Origin: Episyrphus balteatus
Lineage: Eukaryota; Arthropoda; Insecta; Diptera; Syrphidae
Assembly: GCF_945859705.1 (NCBI RefSeq)
Contig: NC_079134.1
Span: forward strand, 45,686,402-45,750,401
Reading direction: 5' to 3'
DNA: 64,000 nucleotides
Each line of letters begins with the position of its first letter. Positions within the stretch are counted from its first letter, which is position 1. The notes beneath the pieces were generated by a model. The model did not search any database and was not told the DNA's origin. It saw only the letters and a list, made by a program, of their open reading frames with translations. This document shows positions 11,301 to 23,788 of the stretch, piece after piece. Made by a program: the position numbers and the translations under genes.

Positions 11301-14300
11301 GAAGCCATCTTAGAATGTTTTTTTTTTAAGAAGCTTGATCTTTGGATTGTATAGCAGCCTTTAGGCACTGGTCACCCTCAATATTCAAATTGACGTTTAA
11401 AAGCATATATTCTTAGGTTCATAATATAAATTCTAATTTATTAATGCAAAGTATTTCTTAATTATAAAGCCACATCCCTCTTCTTTAAAATGGTCGTTTG
11501 TTATATTAAACGCCAAAATTACGTTCAGCTATGAATATTTTCATTTCCTACGTGATTAATTTTCTTCTGGCAAAGTTATCATTACAACCACTTATATTGT
11601 ATTTGTTAAAACAAAACGTCATAAGATTTAAATTATACCCGCTGACATTATATTTATGGTTAATAAGTTCCAAAGTTTTCTTTCAGAATAATTTTTAGTT
11701 TGGATGGTATTTTGTTTTTTGTTTTTTTTTTTTTTTTCAAAACAAGAAGTGAAAGCATTATAATTTTTCATAGAATCAGATGATGAGTCTTTTTTGGGCA
11801 AATGTATTGGGAAATTTGCTTTACCTATTTTAAATAAAAGAACAGAATTGCATGCTTAGTGATTTCATCTCCCCTTTTGAAAAGTCAATTGTCATTCATA
11901 TTGCTAAATTTATCTTTCAAAGCGAGTTTATATTCTCAAAGCTGAGTTGTTCGAAAAGTTATTTCAGGGATCATCAGCTCGAAATTTTCGGTCTTCTTTA
12001 GCGAAACTATTTATGAAACTATAATATAAGCCATGTTTTCGTTAACATACGGCAATGTCAAAAGCTTATGCTTTAGTTAAGCACCAATCTAATAAGACAA
12101 TCTGATTTCAAAGTTTTTTTGTTTCAAAATATCACTTTTTTTTTAATAAAAAAATACATAGTTTGTTATTTTTAGAAAAATCAGTTTATAGTCCGGTCAA
12201 ATTAGACTAAAATAAGGGGCTGAGGTTACATTAATTCCCAGCAAGCTGAAAATTGGTAGGATTGTTGAAAACACCATCATAAATTAAATCTAAAAAGTCC
12301 TCATCGATCCGAGGTCTGAAAAATTGGGAGTTTTTTTCAGAATAGGCCTGATTATGAGGATTACAACTCAACTTCAACTTTTTGAATCGTTATACCTAAG
12401 AAACGGTGGGTCTCAGGAAAAAAAGTGTCATGACACTTTTTATATATAATGACCTGGTCTACAATTCATGCATTGAAAATTTTTTGATAAGACTTACCCT
12501 TTTGCTGAAAATCGTGAAAAACCAGTTTTTGTGACCTTTGACCCCCCGTAAATTTTTTTCCAGACCTCGGATCGATGAGGACTTTTTAGATTTAATTTAT
12601 GATGGTGTTTTCAACAATCCTACCAATTTTCAGCTTGCTGGGAATTAATGTAACCTCGGATGTCTAAATTGACCGGACTATTACACTGTGCAAGTTTTTT
12701 GAAAAAAATTTTTGAGACAGGCGCGCGATTAACTGTTTCGCCCTATTTCGGACCCGAGAAATCCATTGGCATCATTAGTTTTTCGATTTATCGGTACGAC
12801 TTCGAACAAATTTTTTTTTGAAAGTTTTTTCAATTATTTTGAGATTTTTCCACTGTTTTTAGTCATTTTTCAATAAAAAACAATGTTTATATTGCTAATA
12901 ATTCTGCTCAAACGTTATTTGCTACATTGTAAACAATTTTGAACAATTTATTTGAAAGTTTAGTGATTTTTTTTGAAATTTTTTTTAAAAAATCGAAATT
13001 TTTTACATTGTTATCGTTTTTTCGCTGTTTTTGTTCTCTTTTGCACAAATACATAGCATGTTTTCCATTAAAAATTAATTTAACTATTAATTTAGTGTTG
13101 GTTAAACTTTGACATACTATCGATAGCATCGATAACAAAAAAATATCGAGTATATCGATACTTCACAAAACTATCGATAGTTTCAATACTTCCAAATTAT
13201 TTTACCACAAGGCTACCGATATTATCGATAGCTTTGAAATTAATTAAACACAATTTGAACTACAAGTTAAGTTTTCGTTTGACATTGGATGTAAACAACG
13301 AATTAACATAGTGTTTGGTAGATATCGATAGTTTCCATTGCCGATTGTATCGATAGTTTTAAGAAAAAACTATCGATAGTATCGGTAGCCTTGTGGTATA
13401 ATAATTTGGAAGTATTGAAACTATCGATAGTTTTGTGAAGTATCGATATACTCGATATTTTTTTGTTATCGATGCTATCGATAGTATGTCAAAGTTTAAC
13501 CAACACTAAATTAACAGTTAAATTAATTTTTAATGGAAAACATGCTATGTATTTGTGCAAAACTGCAAAAGAGAACAAAAACAGCGAAAAAAACGATAAC
13601 AATGTAAAAAATTTCGATTTTTTTTTAATTTTTTCAAAAAAAAATCACTAAACTTTCAAAAAAAATTGTTCAAAATTGTTTACAATGTCTTTCTACTGGT
13701 AGCAAAAAACGTTTGATCAGAATTATTAGCAATATAAACAATGTTTTTGATTGAAAAATGACTAAAAACAGTGGAAAATTCTCAAAATAATTGAAAAAAC
13801 TTTCAAAAAAAATTTTGTTCGAAGTCGTACCGATAAATCGAAAAACTAATGATGCCAATGGATTTCTCGGGTCCGAAATATGGAGAAACAGTTATTCGCG
13901 CGCCTGTCAAGAATTTCGACTTGCACAGTGTTATTGAAAACGAATATTTAATAATATTGTTTATCTTAAAGATGATTTTATTGACCAATTTGTCGATCGA
14001 AAATACATTTTCCAACCTAAACTATACAATATTGTTTATCTACACCTCAATCTAAATTTGAAAAAAAAAATTTATCAACCAGTTTCCTAAAAATTGATAA
14101 AAAAAATTTTGGACCAAAAATTAAATTTTTTTGGTAAAACGGATCTACTGCAAGCATCGTTAATAAAGGTTCAATAAGTATTGCTTTTTACTTGATCAAT
14201 AGGGCAAGTATTGGTTTCGTGTCAAAAAAAAATTTGAGGTTTTAATCAAACCAACATTACGATGATGGAGAGTTCCAAAAAAGTTGGTCTCGCAATTCCT

Positions 14301-17300
14301 TCCGTGCGTCTGTGCGTCCATCTGTACACATTTCAACAGCCTAAACGGATGGATGTATTTTCTTCAAATTTGGTGCAGATGATTTTTATGGCATTCTGAA
14401 AGTTGTTTTTTTTTTTCGTTTTTTTATATCCCGCTTAGAAAGTGTACCCCCCCATACAAATTTTTCAATTTATACCAAATAACTCGAAAACTGCTCAAAC
14501 GATTTTGATTAAACTTTGCAGACGTAATATTCAAAGCGATTGCAATAAAACTGCATTTTTATTTTTTCCAAAAAAAGTCAATAAAAAAAATTTGTTTTTA
14601 ATGTCGGCTCCCCAACATCAACAAAATTTCTTTAAAATTTAGATAGAGGCAGCTCATAAAATCTACAAGTAAACTTACATAAAAGTGCTTTGAACGGCAA
14701 GAGCAAGTACGTGCGACCCCAGTCGTGCATTTCATTTTTTAAAGTAAAAATTTATTTGTCACACTATTGAATTCAATAGAACCGTTTTTTTAGAAAAACA
14801 ATTTTTTCCTGTTTTATTCATATAACTGTATTGTTAAATTGGTCCGACAAAAATTCAATTTTTTCTTAAGGGAATCACCTTAAACTCTTGACAACCAAGT
14901 TTGGTCAAATTGCTTCAGTGGTTTGGGCTGCAGCTCGTGATGAAGGTGATAAAGACAGATAGACACACAGATAGAATTGCGGTACACACTTATTTCTCAT
15001 TCTTTACCGAATCATTAGTTTTCTATTATAGTAGGTACATACTAAATGCATAATATCGCAAGTAAAAATTTTAAAACATAAAAAGTACGTATACGTCATA
15101 GTGAACTTATTTGTACATGCACTTTAAAGATTTGGTATGCCATCAAAAAAATATTTTTTAAAAATTTGCTTCTCCTTTATTTTTTCCAAGCAATAAATTC
15201 GTTAGAGTAGTTTTTGATAGATACCGTTAGTTTTGATCCTTAAAAAATGGCTCAGGGTGAGCCTATGTTTTTGCTCTCTCTCTCAAGACTGATTGTTATC
15301 TCAAGTTTCGAATTTCTTTTCCGAATACTAAACTTGCATTTTAGTATCTACAGGCAAGCTAAAAAAAAACAAATAAAATAATAGTAAATAAAATGCACGA
15401 CTGGGGTCGCACGTACTTGCTCTTATGGTAAAAGTATATCTTATCTTAAAGCTTTTTATAAAAAAAATGAGGCAAAATTATAATTAGATTTAATTAAATT
15501 ATTTCCCATTATGTAAAAAAGTACGTAAAATCTGTTTTTATAATTAATAAAACTCCGTTTTTAAAGGTTATGATCACAAAACAAAGTATGCCATCTGATT
15601 TCTTGTATGAAAAGGAATTTTGAGAAAAAAAATTTGAAAATCGTTAGAGCAATTTTTTATAAATAAAAATTTTCTAACATTAAAAAAGAAAAATGTTGGT
15701 ATGCCATTTTGAAGAAATAATTAATTTACACTAAAAAACAAAATTTCGAAACATTTCAAAAACCCGTTTTCAAAAAATTGATTAAAAAAAAAAAATTTTG
15801 AAATATTTTTTAAAAATCCAAAAATGTGTTTTTGGAAATTTTGTTAACATTTTAATATTACGGTCATTTAAACGCTTTTGTTTTTTTTTTTCGTTGAACT
15901 CGGGTTAGTCTTGTAAGAGATATTTTGAAACCAAAAAACGGTTCTATGGCAGGTACTGTTGGTAACCTTCCAAAAAATATTTTTTTTTTAAATCAAAAAT
16001 TGGGTCTTGTTTGTAAAATTATACACAAATTTTTTTTATCAAAATCGTTAGATTCGTTTTCGAGTTATTTGGTATAACTTGAAAAATTTGTATGGGAGGT
16101 ACACTTTCTAAGTGAGATATAAAAAAAAAAAACAAAAAAAAAAACCAACTTTCAGAATTCCATAAAAATCATCTGTACCAAATTTGAAAAGAATCCGTCC
16201 AACCGTTTAGACTGTGGAAATGTGTACAGATGGACGCACAACCGCACAGACGCACGGACGGAATTGCGAGACCCACTTTTTCGGAGTTCTCCATCATCGT
16301 AATGTTGGTTTTGATTAAAACCTCAAATTTTTTTTTGACACGAAACCAATACTTGCCCTATAAAGCAAGTAAAAATACAATTTTTTTTGATAAAAACAGA
16401 AGTTTTGTATTGCATTTTAACTTCAACAAAAAGGCTATTGAATAAAGAAAAATAACTTTATATTGGAATGTTAAACTTTAAGAAAAAAAAATTGTTTTAC
16501 ACATTTCTATAACTTTTTTTTATAAAATCTAAAAATTTTTGAACATAAATTTAAAATTTGAAAACGATACGTTGAATTCTTGTAAATAATTTTTTTTTTA
16601 GTTCTTAGATTAAGAACAAATTTTTCAAAGAAAATTTCATTCAATTAATTTGATTATAAAATAATTAAAATATTAGAATAAACTTCTGGTTTTTTTAAAA
16701 TGAATTTTTGGTGTTGTCGTTTTTGTCAAATATGTTTTCTTTTTTTATTGCCTAAAATCAATTTGTGACAAAATTTCTCCTGTCACTTAAACGATGGATA
16801 TAGCCTACCTAGGCAATCTTTTGATATCATTTAATTTTAACAGTTTTCTTTTTGTTTTTTTTTTTACAAAAATTAAAAAACAACACAACAGCTGAAATTT
16901 GAATTCCACGGAGGTTAACAAACGTTTAAAAAAATGATCAAAAAGAGCTTTTTCGCCCGGTTTTAAATTGTTTCCTTTTAAGCATAAATCACTTTTTTAA
17001 TTTGATTAGTAAAGTAACAACGATTTTTTTCTATGTTCATTTACTTTATTTGAATTTTTAATTCTTTTCAACCGCAAAAAAAAAATTATTATCAAAGTTT
17101 TCATCTACAGTTGAATGCTTTAAAAAAATTGTTTGCAATTTGTTGCCCTACACTATTTTCCTATTTAAATTTAAGAACACATTCCTTTAATAACTCTGTC
17201 ACAAATAAAAATGTAGAGCAATCGATATAAAGGCGGATCTCATATTTAAATATTTACATCCCGGAGTAAATATTGTCTTCATTCTATAATATAATTTATT

Positions 17301-18219
17301 CAAAATATTATGCACAAATAAGAGTAAATAACTTATTATTTTTTTAAACTTATTAGAGAACTTTTAATATTGAATACCAATTGCATCATCCAAAAACAAA
17401 ACATTTTTCAAGTTTCAAAAACAAACAACAAATATCGAAACTTTTCAAATATAGGCAGCAATTAATCACCTCCACAATAATATAATTATTCTTTTGTTAA
17501 TTAAAATTCACTGAGTCTTGTCTTCAATTAAATAGATCACCAAACTATGCTAAATTCAATAAGAAAACAAAAAAAATAAAAAAAAAACCTTCACAATCAA
17601 ATATACAAAGTTTATGCGTCGTTATATCATGTTTCAACAACATCGATGCAGTTAGAATTTTTCAAAATAATGACGTAAATATTTTGCATATAATTTATCT
17701 ATACGTATCATCTAATGTAAAAAAAAAAACAACCACGATTTCAATATTTAATTTCACAATTGACCTTCATTTGCCATTTTTTACGTATCACAAAAATACA
17801 CTTGCTTTCAAAACATTCAACAAAAAAAAAAAAACATTAATATTTTCGTATATTAAAAGTCTACTGACCTGCATCACTTCATTGTTATTCTTCCTTAGAT
17901 GATGATAGGAGTTATTATGATTAAAAAGACTAGCTGCAGCAGTATCTGTCACATCCATTCCTATGCCCGAACTACTGCCCGATGACGAACTTGTTTCGGC
18001 CTTAGTATCTTCACAAATTCCCAAATTGGAATTATTACTGTCATTGTCGGCATTTGGCGTTAAGGGGTGCGAGAATGCCAAGGGGGTGGAAGAATTTGTC
18101 GACAGGAGGGGGCACATTGAAGCCTCCTCTTCTGGCAGAAATGTTGACACAGAAGGCGACTCAATGAGTGCTGATGGTAATTCCACATCTAATAAAGGGG
18201 GATCCGTTGATATACCCAT
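8338..18219 (-). CDS. CD98hc: Amino-acid transporter heavy chain CD98hc / SLC3A2 (4F2hc)
   Basis: Three coding exons, 18219-17869, 9905-9718 and 9658-8338, join in frame to 619 residues. The first intron is about 8 kb, the second 59 bases. It is a type II membrane glycoprotein that chaperones LAT-type light chains (SLC7) to the plasma membrane. Residues 1-149 are cytoplasmic, Ser/Asn-rich in exon 1. One membrane helix lies at about 150-172, followed by Cys177 at the place of the light-chain disulfide. The rest is an alpha-amylase/maltase-like ectodomain without an evident catalytic set; YGDEIAL and SIGGVNK segments match SLC3A2. ATG 18219 follows an in-frame TAA in good context. The link to exon 1 rests on phase-0 junctions and strand, and is less certain than exons 2-3. 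AATAAA overlaps the stop codon. Confidence 0.9.
9906..12190. other. CD98hc intron 1, proximal part without genes
   Basis: Intronic AT-rich DNA. A few phrases recur (TCCCGTATTT-type repeats at 10270-10330). The open frames at 10236-10439 and 10916-11179 show no family resemblance and are not called. Confidence 0.4.
12191..12678. mobile_element. Foldback MITE with GTCCGGTCAA ends, TA-flanked
   Basis: An inverted duplication of 488 bases. Ends are GTCCGGTCAAATTAGAC-like on the left and its complement on the right, with TA on both sides (12189-90 and 12679-80). The arms include the shared segment around GATCGATGAGGACTTTTTAG. It has no transposase and lies in intron 1 of CD98hc. Confidence 0.85.
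12683..13931. mobile_element. Foldback element rich in ATCGAT sites
   Basis: A 1.25 kb inverted duplication centred near 13300, abutting the previous MITE. Ends are ACACTGTGCAAG and its complement, followed inward by GACAGGCGCGCG-type sequence. The central 400 bases (13100-13500) contain twelve ATCGAT sites, many as CTATCGATAG. The same frame is read out of both arms (12908-13138 and 13463-13651), so those frames are repeat shadows. Confidence 0.85.
14179..16379. mobile_element. Composite inverted element with GTGCGTCTGTGCGTCC arms
   Basis: Two copies of one repeat face each other. Each runs from an outer end near GGGCAAGTATTGGTTTCG, through GTCCATCTGTACA and AAACGGATGG-type sequence, to an inner 45-base end with the hairpin GTGCGAC/GTCGTGC (14690-14735 and 15390-15430). 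The middle 650 bases are unrelated. A single-orientation copy is at 37.56-38.18 kb and an end fragment at 0.59 kb. Family not identified; a hairpin near one end is compatible with a Helitron-like element, but no CTRR terminus was found. Confidence 0.7.
16380..17868. other. CD98hc intron 1, distal part without genes
   Basis: AT-rich intronic DNA of homopolymer-interrupted sequence. No domain-bearing frame, RNA gene or strong inverted repeat noticed. Confidence 0.4.
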
Positions 18220-18411
18220 ATTTATCAATCGCTGTTCAATTAATTATATTGGGTAACTTTTTTTTTCTTAATTTTTATTTTTTTCAATCAATCCAAAAAA
18301 AAAAGATACAAAAAAAAATCTTGCAATAAATCACTCGAATGATTGAGATGAAAAAAAAAGTCACAGATCGACAAAAAGTTTATTTATATAAATTTTGTCG
18401 AACAAAAATTG

Positions 18412-18442
18412 TGAATTGCGTGCGGTTTTCACTTTTTTTATA
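18412..18442 (-). promoter_or_regulatory. TATA-box promoter for the CD98hc exon at 18.2 kb
   Basis: On the minus strand TATAAAAAAA lies at 18442-18433 and an initiator-like TTCACAA has its A at 18412, 30 bases downstream of the first T. That is canonical TATA to start spacing. The implied 5'UTR is about 190 bases and runs uninterrupted to ATG 18219. Motif-based call only. Confidence 0.5.
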
Positions 18443-18449
18443 GTCGGTC

Positions 18450-19418
18450 GTCGTGGTCGTCTTCAAATGTCGAAACGCATTTTTGCTGACCAAACAGATT
18501 CAGATTCTCAATTGATATGTATTTAACTGTCTCGGTTTCATTCAATTTAAATTGATTAATATTGAATTGGGACTTTTAAGTTAAATTCTTCGATATGATT
18601 TGCAACAAATAAAAAGATAAAAATAAAAAAATTGTATGTCTAATGAAAAAATGTGCGAACGTTCGAAAATGAGGACTGAGAACTGACGTTTACAACACGA
18701 AATGAATGAAAAATCGTTTTGTACAAATTGCATCGCTCAGCAAGATTTTTTTTTTTTAACTTTGTGCGCCGAATCCAACAAAAAATGTATCTTAAAGTCA
18801 TATGCCAAAGAATGTCTAACTGAATGGGCTATATGTATATTTTTTTTTTTTCGTGTTTAGAACTTCAGATAAAGGCGAATATTTTTGTGGCTAAATGGGA
18901 AAATCGTTGCCAGGTAGTGGTGGATTTATATTTAAAATCAATATCTCTAATAGTAGGTAGTTTGCCTTCATAATATCGAGGCGATTTCATTTAAACTACT
19001 TGTCAAAGGTGTTGTTAGTTATCATAGAGTCTTTGAACTATTCTGTCAATAGTCAATTAGCAGAAACATTTACATATGTTACATTTATGAATAGTTTGAG
19101 TAAACATAAAAATTCTTTGTAAATTCATGGGCTAAAATATTGTATCAAATAACAATTATTGATTAAGACAAATTTAGTTGGTATTTGTTTTAAAATATTT
19201 TTATTAAGAAAACCGGTAATGACTATGACAGATTTGAACTTATGCACAGTGTGGCCAATCACGAATCTAGCTGGACAAAATTAATAACTCGAGTTAAATC
19301 GACTTTTTTTCTAAACAGTTTTAAACAAATGAATGTGAAAAGATAAAATTCTATAAAAAAAAAAGATTTTTTAAAAAGAAATCTATAATTTCTGGTTTCT
19401 GCAAAAAGTGGGTCAAAA
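18450..19418. other. Upstream flank of CD98hc
   Basis: Intergenic or intronic, depending on whether the upstream exon at 29.16 kb belongs to CD98hc. No other gene seen. Proximal promoter elements beyond TATA/initiator were not recognised. Confidence 0.35.
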
Positions 19419-20732
19419 TTAGAGCCTACTATTGCACGTGTATTAAGGTACACGTGCTACACGTGTATTTAAATAATTCGTGCCGAAGCACGTGTATTTG
19501 TAAATACACGTGTATTTATATTTACACGTGTATTTATATTTACACGTGTAAATAGCGTTCGAACAGGTAGATTTGGTGGCGATTTCCTAAAATATGTATT
19601 ATATTGAATGAAAAGGATATTGTTCAGGTTTTTGCGGTTATTGGCTAGATTTACACATTGAAATTACACGGAAAATTTAATTGGAAATTCTTATTCAACC
19701 CTAGCCATATAAATCTTGGAAAAAAATTTTGACCCGATTCCCATTATCGTATCGAACTGAACTTTGTACACATATGAAGTTTGGATTGCAACGCAATATT
19801 TTGGGGTCCGAACTCAGGGGAGGGGCATTGGGGGGTTGAAACACCCCAAATCTATTTTATCCCATTCTAAATATCGCAAAAGCTTTTGTAGGTAAATTGC
19901 AAGAGAGGGGCTTTGGGAGCTCATACCACCCAAGCAAATTATCATCTTCTTTCAAATATTATACGACTAAAAAGTAAAAAAATAAAGCAGATTAGATTAG
20001 ATTACCAAGCAACAAAACATATAAAATAATTAAATTGACTCCATGGAGTCCCTTTAAATGCCGTCCAAGGGCTCCGGTTGTTCCACCGGGACAAGAAAAA
20101 CGGTTGTTTTGTTGTGAACTACATAAGTCACAGTAGGCATTTGTCCCTTCTCGGTGGGCATATTGCCATACCCAACTCCTTGGCTTCATATTTTAGTTTT
20201 ATTTTAAAATTTATTTTGATTGAATTTGTCGCTTTATTTATAAAACACCTTTTACACTTTCACTATGAACTTAGTAAACCATATGATCTTCAAATAAACG
20301 GTGATTAACAAAAAAAAAAAAAAAAACATGTAACAGTTGGTACACTTTCTTCTGAGAAAGACACAGTAGGCAATATGCAAATATATCTTGGAAAAATTTA
20401 TTAGCTTTTTTTTAATGAAAAGGCACATCATTATTTTTAATTTTTGAATAAATTATTTATAAGGTCTTCAAAAAGTTCAAATACTATTTTTCCAATTCGA
20501 ACTATTTATTTGCACAGTAATCTTCAGTTCTTTAGTTTTAAAAACTTTTATTTTACCCCCAAAAAGCAAAAAAATCATTTTGTTTCGTATTTACACGTGT
20601 AAATATAAATACACGTGTATTTAATAAATACACGTGTAAATAAGATACACGTGTAAACGTTTTTTAGATACACGTGTACACGTGTATCGGGTACACGTGT
20701 AATTAAATACACGAACAAAATCGTAGGCTCTA
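19419..20732. mobile_element. hAT-like transposon with CACGTG arrays
   Basis: A 1.3 kb element with ends TAGAGCCTAC and its complement. The flanking octamers GGTCAAAA (19411-19418) and GCTCAAAA (20733-20740) match at 7 of 8 positions, as expected of a worn 8-bp hAT target duplication. Each subterminal region holds exactly seven CACGTG sites, mostly as TACACGTGTA (19434-19555 and 20590-20700), plausible transposase-binding repeats. Inside lies a BED zinc finger fragment on the minus strand. The catalytic domain is missing, so the element is non-autonomous or decayed. Confidence 0.8.
19992..20189 (-). pseudogene. BED zinc-finger fragment of a hAT transposase
   Basis: A 65-residue frame from ATG 20189. 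Residues 6-50 fit the BED finger: aromatic W/Y positions in WVWQYAHREG, then CDLC, then a GALGRHLKGLHG helix with the two histidines. BED fingers sit at the N-terminus of hAT transposases and bind the subterminal repeats. The frame ends soon after the finger and no RNase H-like domain follows, so it is either a remnant or, less likely, a minimal DNA-binding protein. Confidence 0.7.
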
Positions 20733-20740
20733 GCTCAAAA

Positions 20741-22738
20741 TAGTGATGAAGAAAATGCATTTTTGAATTTATGTTTCCGTAAACATATTCTATGATTGGA
20801 TATACTTAATTATTTAAAAAAAAACGCTTGAAAAATCTCAATAAATAAAAACTCTACTGCTATTCACGAAAAAAAAGAGGCAGAATAACTAGTTTTTATT
20901 AAGAAATAGAACTTTTACACACGTTTTTGACAGGTGACATACATGATTTATTTTCTCAATATCATGCTTTAAATTAAAATTTTAGCAATGATTTTAATTA
21001 AATATGCTTCACAATCATAAAAAATGGCATCAACTTTAAAAATATCTGCAGATAATTTAAAAAAGTAACTCCTTTTTGTGCGATGCAAACTTGACACATA
21101 AGGGCCTATTAAAAACAGCTGTGTTTATATTACCTTCGATGTTTTTCAAGCTAATAATTCTCTAAATTTCTACGTGACCCTATTTCTGGCCTTTTACACT
21201 TGCTTGCTTTTTGCATTGAACTTCTTTAAAATGTTCCGACAGAAAAGCATCATTCATCAATGATAATGCCTCATTAGTTGAAAATTCCAGTGGTTAAGTG
21301 GTTCCAAAATATACTTTTCTAATAGATTTTAATGTTTTAAATTCAAATCCGAAGTCGAAAAAAATCTATGACGTCACGTTTCGTAGATAAAAATTAATTT
21401 TGATCTGCTTGTATCTCAAAAACGTGACGTCATAGATTTTTTTCGACTTCGGATTTGAATTTAAAACATTAAAATCTATTATAAAAGTATATTTTAGTTT
21501 ACGGAAAAAATAAATTCTCAGTTTTATTGAACATTGTAACTTTTCATTATATCATGTCTTCTTTATTTACTTAAAAATATAGTTGGCAACCATATAACCC
21601 CAATATTTTCAATTTTCTTATGAAACATAAATAGAACAGATCTCAAAATTGTGAAAAGTGAAAAAAAAATACATGAAATAACGTATTTAGAGGTCTTAAA
21701 GTGTGTTTTACTAAATTGGCATTTTTAGGACTTTGTTTTCAAATTTTTTGATTTTTTTGTAAAGAATATGAATCTATGGATCCTAAATATTAAATCTAAC
21801 ACCTTTTTGACATGAATTAAGCCCAATTTCTAGCTTATATACTGTTTTGAAAATGAAAATTCTATTTTAAAGCTCATTCTTCCCGCCATTTTGGAGCCGC
21901 CATTTTGAATAAAAAAAAGTTGGCAGCCTTTTTGTATTCTCCATACTATTATCATTCAGTGTACCAAATGTCATGAGTTTTCGTCCAGAAATGGCCGTGC
22001 AAATGAATTTTGACGCCAAAAACGAAGAAAGGCACCACTGTGTGGCGGTCCAGAAAACGCGAGACATTTAAATAGCTAATCTTAATGACAACACTCCACA
22101 ATACATTAATTAATTAATTTCAGACCGGAACAATGCGGAAAAATTAACTTTACCTCTAATTGAAAAACAAATATATTTTTTGTTTGCACTTCCTAGCCTT
22201 CTTACAGAATTTATTTTTTTTTTTAAATAGTTGCAATGGTAATTAATAAATAAAAATTATAATACTTTACCTCCAAATGTAGATTAACAATTAAAAAAAA
22301 AAACAATTACAACAAAAAAACTACCACAGCGTTTTTAATCGTCAACCAAACTATCAAGCGAAAAATAGAACACTTTGTATTATCTCCATCCAACTGTTGA
22401 CAAGAACCAACTTTCAAGCTTAGCTTACGCTAATTCGAGATGAAAACAAAAAAACCAAACATGAATTACAGTTCCCCCTTGTATTGAGAAGCTCAACTCA
22501 TGATTTAAAATCATGTGGCTAAACTTTTTTTTTCTATTTTGTCCAGTCAGATTGGCGAATTACCACACTGTGTTATGGTCTGAAAAGCAATTTTCGTGAA
22601 AAGATTTAATTTTTCGTTTATTTTATAGATAATAACTGATGAGAAAATCAGCCTCTTTTTTGTTAAACGATTCGATTAAAACTTTCAACTCAAGTGAATT
22701 ACACATTAATATATTTAAAATTTATTTTAATGATTTAA
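20741..22738. other. Gene-free stretch with a TGACGTCA palindrome
   Basis: Contains a palindrome at about 21303-21497 with arms near 85 bases (AAAATATACTTTTCT outer edge, TGACGTCA sites at the inner edge). The same outer motif recurs near 23.3, 35.7, 48.8 and 57.1 kb, so this is a dispersed repeat family. The remaining DNA shows no gene. Confidence 0.5.
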
Positions 22739-22874
22739 GGCCCAATTTATTCACTCTCCATTATTTTTAAAGGCTCCATTAAAAATTATAAAACTGTCAA
22801 ATCGCATACAAATTTTAAAATTTCCCTTTTTTAATGGCGACTTTTAATTTAATGGAGTGTGAATAAATTGGACC
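22739..22874. mobile_element. PIF/Harbinger-like MITE with TAA target duplication
   Basis: A 136-base palindromic element with ends GG(C/T)CCAATTTATTCAC and complement, flanked on both sides by TAA (22736-38 and 22875-77). A 3-bp TWA duplication and G-rich ends fit PIF/Harbinger. A truncated relative with AATGGAGTGTGAATAAAT is at about 30655-30680. Confidence 0.75.
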
Positions 22875-22877
22875 TAA

Positions 22878-23788
22878 GTTTGTATCATCACCACTGTTTA
22901 ATGAATTGACTGAAATTCTCAAAACCTTAGGTTTACTTTCAATTTATCTACTTTTAATTAGTTTTAAAATCCTCCGAAAACGTCAAAACCGCGAATGTTT
23001 GTATTCTGTGACGTTTAGCAACTGAAAAGGACTGCTTCTGAAACTGTCTCTACTTTTTTTTTTGTCTTTACCTACCTAATTTATTATTTAAAAACTATAG
23101 CCCCAAAAATTTCAAAGTAGTGACCGCAGAGTTGTAAGTTTTTAGTTGCAATTTTTCGAGAGGTTATGTCTCCCAAAAATTAAGATTTTGAGTTTTATAT
23201 TTCTGTTGAAAAAACTATCCAAAAACTTATGCCATTTTGTAAAAATTGTTAAACTACTGTAGTTTTGTCATGAATTACACTGGTCAACAAGGTTTTTGCC
23301 ATAACAACCAAAATATACTTTTCTAGTAGTTTTTGATGTGCTGAACTCGAATCTGAAGTAAAAAAATTGTTATTGACATTTTTTGAAATTTATAAAAATT
23401 ATAGTTGTAAAGTATGTGTATAGATTAGCTGTAAGCCCTTTGAACTTAGACATAAGGGTTGTTTTGGTGCTAAATCGATATCTCCCTTAAAACAATTTGT
23501 ATTTTACTTGTTGTTGAAAAAGAAGGATTATAACTGTTTTTAAGCTCATTGGTCTCATTTGATCAAAATCAGTTGTTCATCTTCAAAAACCATCACCTGC
23601 CCCCTACTCATCGTTATTAAAGCGAATCACATATTTCCTGGACTCATATTTGTATGTATTTGCAGGAGGACTAAAATTCATTTCGGAATTTAAATCGAAT
23701 CAAAGAGCTGATGAGGAATATTAAAAATTGTAAACAATAAACTACATTAGTGACTTAAAAAGTCAATGAATGAATATTTTAATAATTA
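22878..23788. other. Gene-free stretch
   Basis: AT-rich DNA with a fragment of the AACCAAAATATACTTTTCTA dispersed repeat at about 23290-23380. No gene seen. Confidence 0.4.

Noticed and set aside
12908..13651. Matching frames on opposite strands near 13.0 and 13.5 kb
   Set aside because: Mirror images of one foldback arm; Lys/Asn-rich by composition.
17963..18256. 97-residue plus-strand frame opposite CD98hc exon 1
   Set aside because: Antisense shadow of the minus-strand exon, which has a proper start, upstream stop, donor and promoter.
19434..20712. CRISPR-like or satellite array of TACACGTGTA
   Set aside because: Spacing is irregular, the host is an insect, and the sites are symmetric about a hAT-like element; they are subterminal repeats.
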